Shown: positions 25,524 to 44,583 of the stretch, in pieces
Numbering within the stretch: the stretch's first letter is position 1
Layout of the letters: each line of letters opens with the position of its first letter
Assembly: GCF_025790165.1 (NCBI RefSeq)
Contig: NZ_CP094970.1
Location: 2,914,001 to 2,978,000, forward strand
Direction: 5' to 3'
Origin: Solicola gregarius
GTDB lineage: Bacteria; Actinomycetota; Actinomycetes; Propionibacteriales; Nocardioidaceae
Length of the DNA stretch: 64,000 nt
Position numbers and translations under genes: made by a program
The notes under the pieces: generated by a model
What the model was told of the DNA's origin: nothing
The model's input: the letters and a program-made list of their open reading frames with translations, nothing else
Databases searched by the model: none

Positions 25524-25653
25524 GCTTATTTGCGCTGCCTGCATCCTGCCTTGGTCCCCTTGACTGGGGCGTTGTGGCCTGCGCGGAATCCGAAACGGAT
25601 TCCCAGCCGGATGAGCTTCATCGAGACCAGCGAGCCCTCGGAAGGACCCCCTC

Positions 25654-29118
<3,465 letters not shown>

Positions 29119-29210
29119 GCGGTGGGGCCTATGAGCGAGCTGGTAGGCCCCAACCCTCGGCTTCTGACCTTGCGTAGTTTCAGTAACAACATTGAGGATG
29201 CGAAGACAAC

Positions 29211-33038
<3,828 letters not shown>

Positions 33039-33052
33039 CACGCTGTCCGCGT

Positions 33053-33092
33053 AAGTGGCGGCCGCTCCCGTGAGGGGGTGGCCGCCACTTCG
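33053..33092 (+). terminator. Terminator after rpoC
   Basis: Perfect 11-bp stem AAGTGGCGGCC (33053-33063) with GGCCGCCACTT (33080-33090), starting 14 nt after the rpoC stop. Confidence 0.8.
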
Positions 33093-33153
33093 CATGCCGC
33101 CGATGCGTCAATCCCGCGCGCGGAATCGGGCGGGGTAAGGTCCGCGCGGCGGT

Positions 33154-35028
33154 CTAGTCGAGCACCGTGAACACCATCGTCCGCGTGAACTCTCGCCCGT
33201 ACGCGTCCGTCGCCGTCACCTCGGCACGGTGCGTACCCTCATCGAGCGTCGTGGACAGCTCGAGCCGCCACAGGTGCATGGTCCGGTCGGCGACGCTGCC
33301 GCCGTTGACGAGTTGCTGGGCGACCGCGTGCGGGTCCGACCACTGCGGACCGACCCGCTGGTCCTCGCCCTGCATCGGTTGCGTACGCACGGCCTCGTCC
33401 GCGGGCTCTCCGTCGATGCTCACCTCGACCGTCGAGCCGGTCGAGCCCATCCAGAAGTTCGTCGTCAACCAGCTGCCTTCCTGCAGGTCGGCGCGGGTGA
33501 TGCGGCGCAGGTCGCCGAGCTCGGGTGCCTCGCCCTGCTTGTCGTCGTTCCACTTGCTCCGCGCGACGTACCACTTGCGGTACGTCGGCGAGTTGACGCT
33601 CAGTTGCAGCTGGTAGTCGTCCTCCTTGCCGGTGACGGTGTAGCGCTCCTCGAACGAGCTGCCGTCGACGTCGAGCGTCAGGATTCCCGGCCGCCCGCCG
33701 TCGCGGCCGACCGATACCGGGTAGCCCTCGGGCGTCAGCTCGCCGGAGTACCAGTCGCCCGCGATCGCGCCGGCGACGATGTGCGGGAACGGCAGGCCGT
33801 CGATGCCGAAGATGTCCTTCCAGCCCTTGACCAGGTCGCCCGTCACCATGTTCTCGATCGAATGCGTGTGCCCCGCCACCGCGACGGCCTCGCGGCCCTC
33901 GAGCAGGTCGTAAACCTTGCGTAACTGGTCGGTCTGATGGATCGGGCTGCCCTCGTCGGCGAACGTCAGCAGCGGGATGTGGCTCGCCACGACGACGAGC
34001 TTGTCGTTCGGCACAGTCGCGAGGTCGCGCTCCAGCCAGGCGAGCTGCTCCTTGCCGAGCCGGCCGTTGTACGCGGGGTCGCTCTTCGGGTTCTCGCACT
34101 CGGGATGGTTGCCGTCGCCGTTGTCGACGTCGGGCGTGCACGGGTAGCGAACGGTGTTGAGCGCCACCACGTGTGCGTCGCCTACGTCGTACGAGAAGTA
34201 CGTCGGGGCGAGCTGCTCGCGGAAGGTGTCGAAGGAGTGGTCGGCCGTCGGCGAGTCGTAATCGAGGTCGTGGTTGCCGGGCAGGAACCGCACCGGCCCG
34301 TTGAGGTGCTCGACGAGCCCGCGTACGTCCGGGTAGAGCGAGAGGTCGTCGCCAACGACGTCGCCGATGAACAGCGAACCGCATCCGGCGTAGTCGGTGC
34401 GGTTCGACAGGTCGGTGATGGCGCCGTCGCGCGCGTACCCGATCTCGGTCTTGTCGTACGGCTGCAGGTCGCCGGCGATGACGCAGCTCTGCTCGGCCGC
34501 GGCGGTGTCTTCGCTCGGCGTGAGCGGGAAGTTGACGGCGCCCGGCAGCGGGCCGGTGGGCTTGATCCCGCCGTACTTCAGTTTCGGAGAGCCCTCGGGG
34601 AGATGCGTGTAGTGGAACTGTGCGACGTTCGACTCGTCGACCGGCACCTGGTACCCGGCCGGCTGAGTGATGAACACGGTCATGTTGTCGTACGCGGGTA
34701 GTTCGTATCGTCCCTGCCGGTCGGTGGTGACGACGTCACGGCCGTTCGACACGGTGACACCGGCGAGGCCGCGCTCGGGGGAGTCGCTGCTGCTGTCGTG
34801 GTCGCGGTCGACGAAGACGCGGCCGGAGAGGGTGTTGTCGTTCGAGGCTGCGCCGGGCTGGCGTACGACCTCGACGTGGCCGCGGTACGCGCTGGCGTCC
34901 CAGGTCTCGGGGGCGGCAGCGTGCGCGGTCGGCGAGGACGACGGGCCGGCGGTGGAGAGGGCGGCGACAGCGATGGCGCCGGATGCGATGAGTGCGAGGC
35001 TGGTTCGACTTCGGTGCGGAGCGGACAT
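33154..35028 (-). CDS. Secreted calcineurin-like metallophosphoesterase
   Basis: 624 aa with a Sec signal peptide (SLALIASGAIAVAALSTAG, cleavage near TAHA-A). N-terminal beta-sandwich domain with SGRVFVDRDHDSSSDSPERG, then the dinuclear-metal phosphoesterase core: GDVVGDD, GNHD, SHIP and GHTH in order, and a C-terminal domain ending in an all-beta FTVLD part. This matches the three-domain MetallophosN-Metallophos-MetallophosC type; the substrate is unknown. ATG 35028 has GGGAGGTCA upstream. It is convergent with rpoC. Confidence 0.85.
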   Translation of the reverse strand: MSAPHRSRTSLALIASGAIAVAALSTAGPSSSPTAHAAAPETWDASAYRGHVEVVRQPGAASNDNTLSGRVFVDRDHDSSSDSPERGLAGVTVSNGRDVVTTDRQGRYELPAYDNMTVFITQPAGYQVPVDESNVAQFHYTHLPEGSPKLKYGGIKPTGPLPGAVNFPLTPSEDTAAAEQSCVIAGDLQPYDKTEIGYARDGAITDLSNRTDYAGCGSLFIGDVVGDDLSLYPDVRGLVEHLNGPVRFLPGNHDLDYDSPTADHSFDTFREQLAPTYFSYDVGDAHVVALNTVRYPCTPDVDNGDGNHPECENPKSDPAYNGRLGKEQLAWLERDLATVPNDKLVVVASHIPLLTFADEGSPIHQTDQLRKVYDLLEGREAVAVAGHTHSIENMVTGDLVKGWKDIFGIDGLPFPHIVAGAIAGDWYSGELTPEGYPVSVGRDGGRPGILTLDVDGSSFEERYTVTGKEDDYQLQLSVNSPTYRKWYVARSKWNDDKQGEAPELGDLRRITRADLQEGSWLTTNFWMGSTGSTVEVSIDGEPADEAVRTQPMQGEDQRVGPQWSDPHAVAQQLVNGGSVADRTMHLWRLELSTTLDEGTHRAEVTATDAYGREFTRTMVFTVLD

Positions 35029-35152
35029 GTTCGGGTGACCTCCCGGTTGCGAAGTGCCGCGGCCGGGTTTCGGCCGCTACGCAGGTGATTCCCGGGAGGG
35101 CTGAACGTGCGGCGAGGCTTGGTGGAACTGTCGGTGACCGCTCGGTGGCGTG

Positions 35153-35262
35153 TGCGGGAGCGACGGCTCGGCGGTGCGGGAGCGACGGCTCGGCGCGTCA
35201 ACTCCGACGACTCGGCGGTGCGGGAGCGACGACTCAGCGGTGCGGGAGCGACGACTCAGCGT
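35153..35262. repeat. Five 22-bp tandem repeats across the 3' end of an acyltransferase gene
   Basis: Units start at 35153, 35175, 35197, 35219 and 35241; the base unit is TGCGGGAGCGACGGCTCGG plus CGG. Unit 3 is divergent in its first half and units 4-5 carry GACTCAG. The stop codon of the minus-strand acyltransferase lies in unit 4 (35234), so the repeats encode its last residues and its 3' untranslated region. Confidence 0.85.
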
Positions 35263-36304
35263 CCCCGTCGGCGCGGAACAGCCAGCGCAGCCGTGGCTCG
35301 AACAGCGGGCGGAAGCCCTCGGACACCGCGCGGGTCATCAGCAGGTTCGCGAGTACGAGCGCGGCAAGGGCGGCGATCCCGATGCCGATGGACCCGTGGT
35401 CGCCCAGGTACGAGAACGCGCCGTAGTACGACAGCGCCAGCACCACGAATCCGTGCAGCAGGTAGCAGTACAGCGTGCGCTGCCCCATCGTCGAGTACCA
35501 CGCCCGCCTGTGCGGTACGAGCGCGAGCACGGCGGCCGCGAGCACGAACCCGATCGCGAGCAACGCGCCGCGGGTCGCGATCCCGTCCAGCGCACCGGCA
35601 TCGAGCGGCGACTCCGAGTACGCGTCGCGCCAGTACAACCACGACATCGTCCAGTGCTCGGGCTCCTGCACGCAGGCGTACGCCGCCGCGCCCAGCACCG
35701 CGAGCGCGCCGATGCGCACGCGCAGATCGCGGAGCCGTTCGAAGTGCTCGCGGCGCAGTTGCATGCCCACGACGTAGAACGGCAGGTAGCCGATGATCTG
35801 CGGGATGGCGAGAACGTCACTCACGGGTGCGAGCCCGCCGACCAGCGAGCATCCGATCGCCACCGGGATCGGCCAGCGGACCGCTCGCCAGATCGGCGTG
35901 GTCAGCCGCCACACGAACAGCGCCGCGATGAACCACGTGAGCCACTCCGGCTCGAGCACGTGCAGGCTCAGCGGCTCATCGGCGAGCCACGCCTCGAACG
36001 CCTCGAGGCCGATCTCCACCAGCAGGTACGGCACGACGAGCGTGCCCACCATGCGGCGCACCTCGCGCGGCGTACCGCTGTAACGGCGCCCCAGGTAGCC
36101 GGAGATGAGGATGAACACCGGCATGTGGAAGAGGTAGATCCAGCGGTACGCGGCGCGTGCTTCGTCGAGCGCGAGCAGCGCCGTCAGGAAGTGGCCGACG
36201 ACCACGAGCAGCATCACCCAGTACCGCGCGTTGTCGAGGAACGGGTCTCGGGCCGTCGCCGCTCGGGGACGTGCGACGTCGGTCGACGGGGCCGTAACAC
36301 TCAT
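35234..36304 (-). CDS. Acyltransferase-3 family integral membrane protein
   Basis: 356 aa with about ten hydrophobic segments. Start FLDNARYWVMLLVVVGHF contains the conserved His of the acyltransferase-3/fucose O-acetylase family, followed by FHMPVFILISGYLGRR. Such proteins acetylate surface sugars or peptidoglycan-linked glycans; the acceptor is unknown here. ATG 36304 lacks a clear ribosome binding site. The C-terminus (DGDAESSLPHR) is encoded within 22-bp tandem repeats, so the tail length may vary between strains. Confidence 0.8.
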   Translation of the reverse strand: MSVTAPSTDVARPRAATARDPFLDNARYWVMLLVVVGHFLTALLALDEARAAYRWIYLFHMPVFILISGYLGRRYSGTPREVRRMVGTLVVPYLLVEIGLEAFEAWLADEPLSLHVLEPEWLTWFIAALFVWRLTTPIWRAVRWPIPVAIGCSLVGGLAPVSDVLAIPQIIGYLPFYVVGMQLRREHFERLRDLRVRIGALAVLGAAAYACVQEPEHWTMSWLYWRDAYSESPLDAGALDGIATRGALLAIGFVLAAAVLALVPHRRAWYSTMGQRTLYCYLLHGFVVLALSYYGAFSYLGDHGSIGIGIAALAALVLANLLMTRAVSEGFRPLFEPRLRWLFRADGDAESSLPHR

Positions 36305-36397
36305 AGGGGATCGCGGTATGTCCTCTTCTCGCTCGTGTGGTCGCTCCCCACCGTGCCAGTTACCGATTCGTTACTCAAAGCCGAGTAGCGTGACGGC

Positions 36398-36895
36398 GTG
36401 AGTGAGGAATCCCACCCCGTACGACGCCAGCGCGTCGCCGCGTACGCGCGGGTGATCCGCGACGGCGCGGTGCTGCTGACCCGGATCTCGCGCCGCGGCC
36501 ACCCTGCCGGGGCATGGACCCTGCCCGGCGGCGGCGTCGACCACGGCGAGAGCCCGCGCGACGCGCTGGTCCGCGAGGTGTACGAGGAGACCGGGCTACG
36601 CGCCGAGGTCGGCGCCCTGCTCGACGTACACGACACGCACTTCACCGGCATGGCGCCGACGGGGACGCTCGAGGACTATCACGGCATCCACCTGGTCTTC
36701 GCCGCGACGGTGCCCGACGACGAGCCGCTACGGGTGACCGAGACCGACGGTACGACCGACGCCGTGCGCTGGGTCCGGCTGGCCGACGTCGCCGATCAAC
36801 CCGTGCTCGAGGTGGTCGGCTTCGCGCTCGGCTTGTCGGACCCGTCCTTGTCGGGCTCGTCGCCCTCGGACCCGCCCGACTTGTCACGCTTGTAG
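36398..36895 (+). CDS. Nudix hydrolase
   Basis: 165 aa. The Nudix box G-x5-E-x7-REVYEETGL is complete at residues 45-67 (GGGVDHGESPRDALVREV at its start), which coordinates the metal for hydrolysis of nucleoside diphosphate derivatives; ADP-ribose or oxidised nucleotides are possible. The last 20 or so residues (LSDPSLSGSSPSDPPDLSRL) are low complexity and lie antisense to the 3' end of the convergent lipoprotein gene, a 100-bp overlap. GTG 36398 starts just before the conserved part. Confidence 0.83.
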   Translation: MSEESHPVRRQRVAAYARVIRDGAVLLTRISRRGHPAGAWTLPGGGVDHGESPRDALVREVYEETGLRAEVGALLDVHDTHFTGMAPTGTLEDYHGIHLVFAATVPDDEPLRVTETDGTTDAVRWVRLADVADQPVLEVVGFALGLSDPSLSGSSPSDPPDLSRL

Positions 36896-38179
36896 CCCGG
36901 CGTCGGACCCGGCGGCGAGTTCGAGCCGTCGGAGAACAGCAGCTCGATGTAGTTGCCTCGGCCCGTCGCAACGGCCGTCACGGCGACGGCCGGACCCGAA
37001 CCGTCGTTACGCGGCGTGTACGTGATGCTGCGCTCGTTGCGGTCCTCGACCTCGTCGATCTTGGGCGTCGTGGCCTCGTCGGCGAACGCGCGTACGTACG
37101 CGCGGGCGATCCGCTCTGTGTCCGCGCCGTCCTTGACGGCCAGCATCGCTACCTTGGGCGTCGCGCTGCTGAGGATGACCTCCGTGTTCGGGCGGATCTT
37201 CCACTCGGGAGTGAGGATCCAGTCGCCCGGCATCGCCGGTCGTTCGCGCTTCATCGTCGGCCACTTGGGCTCGGACTGTTCGTCGGGAGACGAGTCCTCG
37301 CCGTCCTCGGACTCGCCCTCGTCGGTCGGGTCGCCGCCCTCGTCGCCGGTGTCCGCGTCCTCATCGTCGGCGGAATCGGACGATTCGTCGCTCGCATCGC
37401 TGACGCCGGTCTTGCCCTGCGCGTTCTTGGCTCGTTCCTGCGCGATCGCGTCCCGCTGTGCCTGCTGCGCGTCGATCGCGTTCTGCTCCTCACGCGCCTG
37501 TGAGTCGGGGGGGTTCGCCGTCGCCGTGGTCGGCAGGCTTCGCCACCTGCTCGAGCGTCAGCACCATGACCGGCCGGAGCAGGGAACCCGCCGCCGCGAG
37601 GCGGGAGCCGTGGTCGCCCGGGTACACGGTCAGCTCGACGGCGACGTGCTCGTCATCGTCGGTCGTACCCCGGGCCGCGAGCCGGCAGCCGACGTACACG
37701 CCGTTGTCGACCGCGCAGTAGTCGCGCCAGTGGTCGGCGTCGATCTCGCTGCCCTCCAAGGCGTCGGCGAGCTCCGAGATGGTGGCGTGGACCACCTCGG
37801 AGGGGTCGTCGTCGACGCGGAGCATCGCGGTGGTGAAGTCCGGCGGCGTCGGCTCCTCCGGGTCGCGGGTCTCCGGGTTGGTCTCGTCGTCGTGTTCGTC
37901 TGTGAACGCGTTGGCCCGGCCGTCTGCGGCGTCGATGACACTCTCGACGTCGACCCGGCGCTGCCGGATCAGCGGACCGACCTGCACCGCGCCGTCCGGG
38001 ACCTCGATGCCGAACGAGATCGGCGTGCCGGACGCGGCCTCGTGGCGTACGACCTCGTCGGGTTCGACCGCGACATGCTTGGTGGGAGTGTCAGAGGCGT
38101 CGGTGTCCGACCCGGACGTACACGCCGTCGCGACCGTGAGCAGGGCACACGTCGCGATGCCGGTGACGACACGTCTCAT
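36796..38179 (-). CDS. Large lipoprotein, reading frame broken at a G7 run
   Basis: Function not recognised. The first part (38179 down to 37490) encodes a lipoprotein signal (VVTGIATCALLTVATACTSG, lipobox V-A-T-A-C) and a domain with DYCAVDNGVYVGCRLAARG, and stops after HGDGEPPRLTGA. The second open part continues to 36796 with a Gln/Ala/Arg helix, a long Asp/Glu/Ser linker, then a domain WILTPEWKIRPNTEV and a Lys/Asp/Ser tail. Dropping one base of the G7 run 37507-37513 joins them as GEPPDSQAREEQ in a 460-aa protein. It is either a sequencing error, a mutation or a phase-variable tract. GAAGGG precedes ATG 38179. Confidence 0.7.
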
Positions 38180-38463
38180 GACTACCCTTCGGCCGGGAGA
38201 GGACAACTCAGCGGCGGCCGATCCGCGACGCTCGGACGAGGACGCAGTGAAGTCGGCCAACGTAACGTAGGTTACCGGTGCGCGAACGGCGGACGCGATG
38301 CGTGACGGTGGGGTTCCCATCACAATCGGACAACCTTGGCCGCACGAGCGTCGCACCGGCGCCGATGGCCACTGCGCGGACGCGTATCTCACGCCCCCGG
38401 CCCGCCCCCTAGTCTGTCCTGCGAGGCAGCCCGATGGCGGGCGGTGAAGGGGTGGGACTTGCG

Positions 38464-41286
38464 ATGACGGTGGTGGAGACGGCGACCGGCGACGTCGTCG
38501 CGGCGCTGCGCCGAAACGGTGTCGGCGACGTCGACGACTCGAGCCTGGCGCGGGCGTTGTACAGCAGCGACGCGTCGCTGTACCGGGTCACTCCGCGCGT
38601 CGTCGTACGTCCGCGGGCGATCGAGGAGGTGCTCGCAACCGTCGCCGCGTGCTCCGAGACCGGCACACCTCTCACCGCACGCGGCGCGGGTACGTCGATC
38701 GCGGGCAACGCGGTCGGTACGGGGGTGGTGCTCGACTTCCGCAGACACCTCGGCGCGGTCGAGCACATCGACCCCGAGGCGCGTACCGCCGTCGTACAAC
38801 CCGGCACGGTGCACGCCGCACTGCAGAAGGCTGCCGCACCGCACGGCCTGCGCTTCGGGCCCGACCCGTCGACACACACCCGCTGCACCATCGGCGGGAT
38901 GATCGGCAACAACGCGTGCGGCTCCCGCGCGCTCGGGTACGGCCGGATGGCCGACAACGTCGCCGCGCTCGACGTCGTCACGATCAACGGCGAGCGCCTC
39001 GACCTCGTCCGCGGAGCGCGTACGTCGTCGCCGACCCTCGACGCGCTCGGCGACGTGGTCAGCGACGGCCTGTCCACGATCCGCACCGAGTTCGGCCTGT
39101 TCGGACGACAGGTCTCGGGCTACAGCCTCGAGCACCTGCTGCCCGAGAACGACTTCGACATCGCGACCTTCATGACCGGCACGGAAGGCACCCTGGCGAT
39201 CCAGCTCGGCGCCACCGTCGACCTGGTACGCGACGCACCGCACCGCGTACTCGTCGTGCTCGGATATCCGTCGATGGCGCACGCCGCGGATGCCGTACCC
39301 GCGCTGCTGCCGTTCGGCCCCATCGCCTGCGAGGGCCTCGACTCGCGCATCGTCGACGTCGTACGCGCACAGCGCGGCGCGCATGCCGTGCCCGAGCTGC
39401 CCGACGGCCAGGGTTGGCTGTTCGTCGAGCTCGCCGGGGAGGAGCCGGCCGAGCTCGCGTCGATCGCCGACCAGGTGTCGCGCGCGTCGGACGCCGTCGC
39501 CAGCCGCACCGTCGAGGCCGCGGGCGAGCGCGCGGCCCTGTGGCGGATCCGCGAGGAGGGCGCCGGGCTCGCCGCGCGTACGCTCGACCGCCCAGCGCTG
39601 TCGGGTTGGGAGGACGCCGCCGTTCCACCCGACAAGCTCGGCGGCTACCTCCGCGAGTTCGAGGCGTTGCTCGCGGACCACGATCTGCAGGGCATCCCGT
39701 ACGGCCACTTCGGCGACGGATGCGTGCACATCCGGATCGACTTCCCGATCGACGAGCCGGGCGGTACGACCGTGTTCCGCGGGTTCCTCGAGGAGGCCGC
39801 CGACCTGGTCGCACGCCATGGCGGCACGCTGTCCGGCGAGCACGGCGACGGCCGCGCGCGCTCCGAGCTGTTGCCGCGGATGTACTCCGCCGACGCGATC
39901 GGCCTGTTCGAGCGGGTCAAGGCGGTCTTCGACCCCGACGACCTGCTCAACCCCGGCGTCCTCGTACGCCCGCGCGCGCTCGACGCCGACCTGCGAATCT
40001 CCGGGCGCGGGGCCGTACGTGATCGACTCGCGCTGAAGCTGATTCACGACGGCGGTGACTTCGGCGCGGCGGTCCATCGGTGTACGGGGGTCGGCAAGTG
40101 CATCGCGGACTCCACCGGCACCGGGGGCGTGATGTGCCCGTCGTACCTCGCGACCCGCGACGAGAAGGACTCGACCCGCGGCCGCGCGCGCGTACTGCAG
40201 GAGATGGTCGACGGTCGCACCGTGACGAAGGGGTGGAAGTCGCCCGAGGTGCACGAGGCGCTCGACCTGTGCCTGTCCTGCAAGGGTTGCGTCAACGACT
40301 GCCCGACCGGCATCGACATGGCCACGTACAAGGCCGAGGTGCTGCACCAGACGTACCGCGGGCGACTGCGGCCCCGTAGCCACTACCTGCTCGGCTGGCT
40401 GCCGCGGTGGGCGCGGCTGTCGGCGCCGATCGCCTGGCTCACGAACCTGATGCTGATGACACCGGGCCTGCGCTCGGTCGCCCGCTGGGTCGCCGGGGTC
40501 GACCAGCGTCGCAGCCTGCCGCGGTTCGCGACCACGACCTTGCGCCGCTGGGCGAAGCGCCGCGGCGTACGCGGGCCCGGCCGGCACGGCGACGTCGTGA
40601 TCTGGGCCGACTCGTTCACCGACTACTTCTCGACCGACGCGGGCAAGGCCGCGATGAGCGTGCTCGAGGACGCCGGCTACTCGGTGCGCGTACTCGACAA
40701 GTCCGCTTGCTGCGGGCTGACCTGGATCTCCACCGGACAGCTCGATGCGGCCCGAAAACTGGTGGGCAACACGATCGGGGTGCTGCACGAGGTCGTCGCG
40801 TCGGGTACGCCGGTCGTCGGGCTGGAGCCGTCGTGTCTCGCGGTGCTCCGCTCCGATGCGCTCGAGCTGGTCGACGATCCTCGCGCGCAGGAGGTCGCCG
40901 AGGGCGTCCTCACCCTCGCCGAGCTGCTCGAGCGTACGGACGACTGGACTCCGCCCGACCTGTCCGGCACCGAGATCGTGGCTCAACCGCACTGCCACCA
41001 CGCGTCCGTGCTCGGCTGGCGAGCCGACGCGGCCCTGCTCGAACGGTCGGGCGCCACCGTGAGCAGGATGGGTGGCTGCTGCGGTCTCGCCGGCAACTTC
41101 GGCGTCGAGAAGGGGCACTACGAGGTTTCGGTCGCCGTCGCGGAGCACCAGCTGCTGCCGGCAGTACGCGCGGCGGGCCCCGACACTGTCGTCCTCGCCG
41201 ATGGGTTCTCCTGCCGTACGCAGCTCGACGACCTCGCAGGCGTACGCGCGAAGCACCTGGCCGAGCTGCTCGCCGAGCAGCGGTGA
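38464..41286 (+). CDS. Fused FAD-linked 2-hydroxyacid dehydrogenase / iron-sulfur oxidoreductase
   Basis: About 940 aa in two parts. The N-terminal half is a vanillyl-alcohol-oxidase-type FAD domain (GAGTSIAGNAVGTG near residue 74, then a cap and HGDGRARSELLPRMY). The C-terminal half has two Fe-S motifs, CTGVGKC...CP near 540 and CLSCKGCVNDCP near 602, and two CCG-type cysteine clusters, SACCGL near 748 and GGCCGLAG near 870. It is a GlcD-GlcF/D-2-hydroxyglutarate or D-lactate dehydrogenase fusion, electrons passing to quinone. ATG 38464 is preferred over 38434 because GAAGGGG precedes it. Confidence 0.85.
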   Translation: MTVVETATGDVVAALRRNGVGDVDDSSLARALYSSDASLYRVTPRVVVRPRAIEEVLATVAACSETGTPLTARGAGTSIAGNAVGTGVVLDFRRHLGAVEHIDPEARTAVVQPGTVHAALQKAAAPHGLRFGPDPSTHTRCTIGGMIGNNACGSRALGYGRMADNVAALDVVTINGERLDLVRGARTSSPTLDALGDVVSDGLSTIRTEFGLFGRQVSGYSLEHLLPENDFDIATFMTGTEGTLAIQLGATVDLVRDAPHRVLVVLGYPSMAHAADAVPALLPFGPIACEGLDSRIVDVVRAQRGAHAVPELPDGQGWLFVELAGEEPAELASIADQVSRASDAVASRTVEAAGERAALWRIREEGAGLAARTLDRPALSGWEDAAVPPDKLGGYLREFEALLADHDLQGIPYGHFGDGCVHIRIDFPIDEPGGTTVFRGFLEEAADLVARHGGTLSGEHGDGRARSELLPRMYSADAIGLFERVKAVFDPDDLLNPGVLVRPRALDADLRISGRGAVRDRLALKLIHDGGDFGAAVHRCTGVGKCIADSTGTGGVMCPSYLATRDEKDSTRGRARVLQEMVDGRTVTKGWKSPEVHEALDLCLSCKGCVNDCPTGIDMATYKAEVLHQTYRGRLRPRSHYLLGWLPRWARLSAPIAWLTNLMLMTPGLRSVARWVAGVDQRRSLPRFATTTLRRWAKRRGVRGPGRHGDVVIWADSFTDYFSTDAGKAAMSVLEDAGYSVRVLDKSACCGLTWISTGQLDAARKLVGNTIGVLHEVVASGTPVVGLEPSCLAVLRSDALELVDDPRAQEVAEGVLTLAELLERTDDWTPPDLSGTEIVAQPHCHHASVLGWRADAALLERSGATVSRMGGCCGLAGNFGVEKGHYEVSVAVAEHQLLPAVRAAGPDTVVLADGFSCRTQLDDLAGVRAKHLAELLAEQR

Positions 41287-41307
41287 GGGCCGCCGTCGGC
41301 CCCCGTT

Positions 41308-41336
41308 TTGACCGGGATACCGGGAGCCGGTAGTCT
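41308..41336 (+). promoter_or_regulatory. Promoter of the str operon
   Basis: TTGACC (41308-41313), 17-bp spacer, TAGTCT (41331-41336), about 160 nt before rpsL. The remaining leader contains no gene. Confidence 0.7.
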
Positions 41337-41495
41337 TGTCCGATGTGCCTGGGCTTCCCAGGCCATCTAGTGTGCCAAGACGCCGTCAAAGTACGGCGGG
41401 CACGACACGCCCGAGTGCGGGGGTCGGGGCGCAAGCCGCTCACCCCACCTGGGCACGTGCATGACCCAGCAGCCCGCCAGAGAAGGAAGTATGTA

Positions 41496-41870
41496 GTGCC
41501 CACGATCCAGCAGCTGGTCCGCAAGGGCCGTCAGGACAAGGTGGCTAAGCAGAAGACACCGGCCCTGAAGGGTTCGCCACAGCGTCGCGGCGTATGTACG
41601 CGCGTGTACACGACGACGCCGAAGAAGCCGAACTCCGCGCTGCGCAAGGTGGCACGCGTCAAGCTCTCGAGCGGCATCGAGGTCACCGCGTACATCCCGG
41701 GTGTCGGCCACAACCTGCAGGAGCACTCGATCGTGCTCGTGCGTGGCGGTCGCGTCAAGGACCTCCCCGGTGTGCGTTACAAGATCATCCGCGGCTCGCT
41801 CGACACCCAGGGTGTGAAGAACCGCAAGCAGGCTCGCAGCCGTTACGGCGCGAAGAAGGAGAAGAGCTGA
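41496..41870 (+). CDS. rpsL: 30S ribosomal protein S12 (uS12)
   Basis: Decoding-centre protein. 124 aa with [16 protein letters not shown] and [16 protein letters not shown]; Lys43 and Lys88 are present, i.e. the streptomycin-sensitive type. GTG 41496 with AGAAGGAAG upstream gives the conserved [11 protein letters not shown] start. Its stop overlaps the rpsG start (TGATG). Confidence 0.98.
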   Translation: MPTIQQLVRKGRQDKVAKQKTPALKGSPQRRGVCTRVYTTTPKKPNSALRKVARVKLSSGIEVTAYIPGVGHNLQEHSIVLVRGGRVKDLPGVRYKIIRGSLDTQGVKNRKQARSRYGAKKEKS

Positions 41871-42340
41871 TGCCGCGCAAGGGCCCCGCACCGAAGCGAC
41901 CGATCGAGATCGACCCGGTCTACAGCAGCCCGCTGGTCACCCAGCTGGTCAACAAGGTGCTCGAGGACGGCAAGAAGCAGGTCGCGCAGCGCATCGTGTA
42001 CGCGGCGCTGGAGGGCACCCGCGAGAAGACCGGCACCGACCCGGTCGTCACGCTCAAGCGCGCGCTCGACAACGTCAAGCCGAGCCTCGAGGTCCGCAGC
42101 CGCCGCGTCGGCGGCGCGACGTACCAGGTTCCCGTCGAGGTACGCGCCGGCCGCCCGACGACGCTGGCCCTGCGCTGGATCGTCAAGTACTCCAGCGAGC
42201 GCCGCGAGAAGACCATGTCCGAGCGGCTCATGAACGAGCTCCTCGACGCCTCGAACGGTCTGGGTGGCAGCGTGAAGAAGCGCGAAGACACCCACAAGAT
42301 GGCCGAGGCCAACAAGGCATTCGCTCACTACCGCTGGTGA
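41870..42340 (+). CDS. rpsG: 30S ribosomal protein S7 (uS7)
   Basis: Head-assembly initiator of the small subunit, binding 16S rRNA and contacting the E-site tRNA. 156 aa with [17 protein letters not shown] at the start and the conserved [15 protein letters not shown] loop. It may bind its own mRNA to control the operon, as in other bacteria. It overlaps rpsL by one base. Confidence 0.98.
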   Translation: MPRKGPAPKRPIEIDPVYSSPLVTQLVNKVLEDGKKQVAQRIVYAALEGTREKTGTDPVVTLKRALDNVKPSLEVRSRRVGGATYQVPVEVRAGRPTTLALRWIVKYSSERREKTMSERLMNELLDASNGLGGSVKKREDTHKMAEANKAFAHYRW

Positions 42341-42402
42341 GCACCCCACACATCAGCACTGCGTACGACGCAGACATTCATCAGTAAGGGAAGAAACTCC
42401 AG

Positions 42403-44511
<2,109 letters not shown>

Positions 44512-44583
44512 TCTCCGACCTGTAATAGGGTCGGTGCGCGCTCAACCGCACGGCGTACGACATTCAATCGAGGAGGAGCCCCA

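Noticed and set aside
35153-35262. Possible CRISPR array
   Set aside because: The units are contiguous 22-bp tandem repeats without spacers of unique sequence and without cas genes.
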